Shown piece after piece: positions 5,619 to 5,637 of a DNA stretch of 5,637 bases (position 1 is its first letter; the number at the start of each line of letters is the position of its first letter). A program made the position numbers and the translations under genes. The stretch lies in NCBI GenBank assembly GCA_900543325.1, contig UQQU01000116.1, positions 1-5,637 of the forward strand. The letters run 5' to 3'. Below the pieces are notes generated by a model, which was given only the letters and a program-made list of their open reading frames with translations, searched no databases and was not told the DNA's origin. Origin of the DNA: an uncultured Clostridium sp. Lineage in GTDB: Bacteria; Bacillota; Clostridia; Clostridiales; Clostridiaceae.

Positions 5619-5637
5619 TTTAGTGAGAGTTTGATCC
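5619..5637 (+). rRNA. rrs: 16S ribosomal RNA, 5' end (partial, cut by right edge)
   Basis: AGAGTTTGATCC at 5626-5637 is the universal bacterial 16S start. By alignment to E. coli, where this block begins at position 8, the mature 5' end is near 5619. The upstream promoter, boxA and leader hairpin confirm it. The exact end may differ by a few bases. No tRNA gene precedes it in the window. Confidence 0.93.

Noticed and set aside
1..5637. CRISPR arrays, complete insertion sequences, tRNA genes, riboswitches or a defence system
   Set aside because: I found no regularly spaced repeats, no intact transposase, no tRNA-like fold and no defence-type protein; the intergenic regions are too short or too A/T-rich for a known riboswitch.

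Overview
The window is a stretch of chromosome from a very AT-rich, low-GC Gram-positive anaerobe, most likely Clostridium sensu stricto. The evidence is the A/T-dominated codon choice, strong GGAGG-type ribosome binding sites, a boxA of the Firmicutes type (TGGTCTTTGAAAA), and a 16S rRNA start reading AGAGTTTGATCC. I cannot name the species.

Layout, left to right. The first 78 bases are the last 25 codons of an unidentified plus-strand gene. It faces alr (alanine racemase), which lies on the minus strand at 146-1306. A 214-base divergent intergenic region separates alr from trhP, a U32-family protein of the tRNA-hydroxylation type that starts at 1521 on the plus strand. This spacer carries a promoter for each gene and a dyad just upstream of the alr promoter. 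Next on the plus strand come a DUF4474 gene of unknown function (2834-3808), with its own promoter and a strong terminator, and a calcineurin-like metallophosphoesterase (3926-4951), also followed by a terminator hairpin. The last 670 bases hold no intact gene. They contain short coding-like relics, then a ribosomal RNA promoter with an A/T-rich UP-like tract, a leader with two hairpins and a boxA, and the first 19 or so bases of 16S rRNA, cut by the right edge.

How the genes work together. They do not form one pathway. Alr supplies D-alanine for the cell wall. TrhP modifies the wobble base of tRNAs. The metallophosphoesterase and the DUF4474 protein are separate units, each bounded by a terminator. 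The window looks like ordinary housekeeping chromosome leading into an rRNA operon, and I found no convincing new multi-gene system. The points most worth a second look are the dyad at the alr promoter, a possible transposase relic at the left edge, the coding-like fragments upstream of the rRNA promoter, and the uncharacterised DUF4474 gene.
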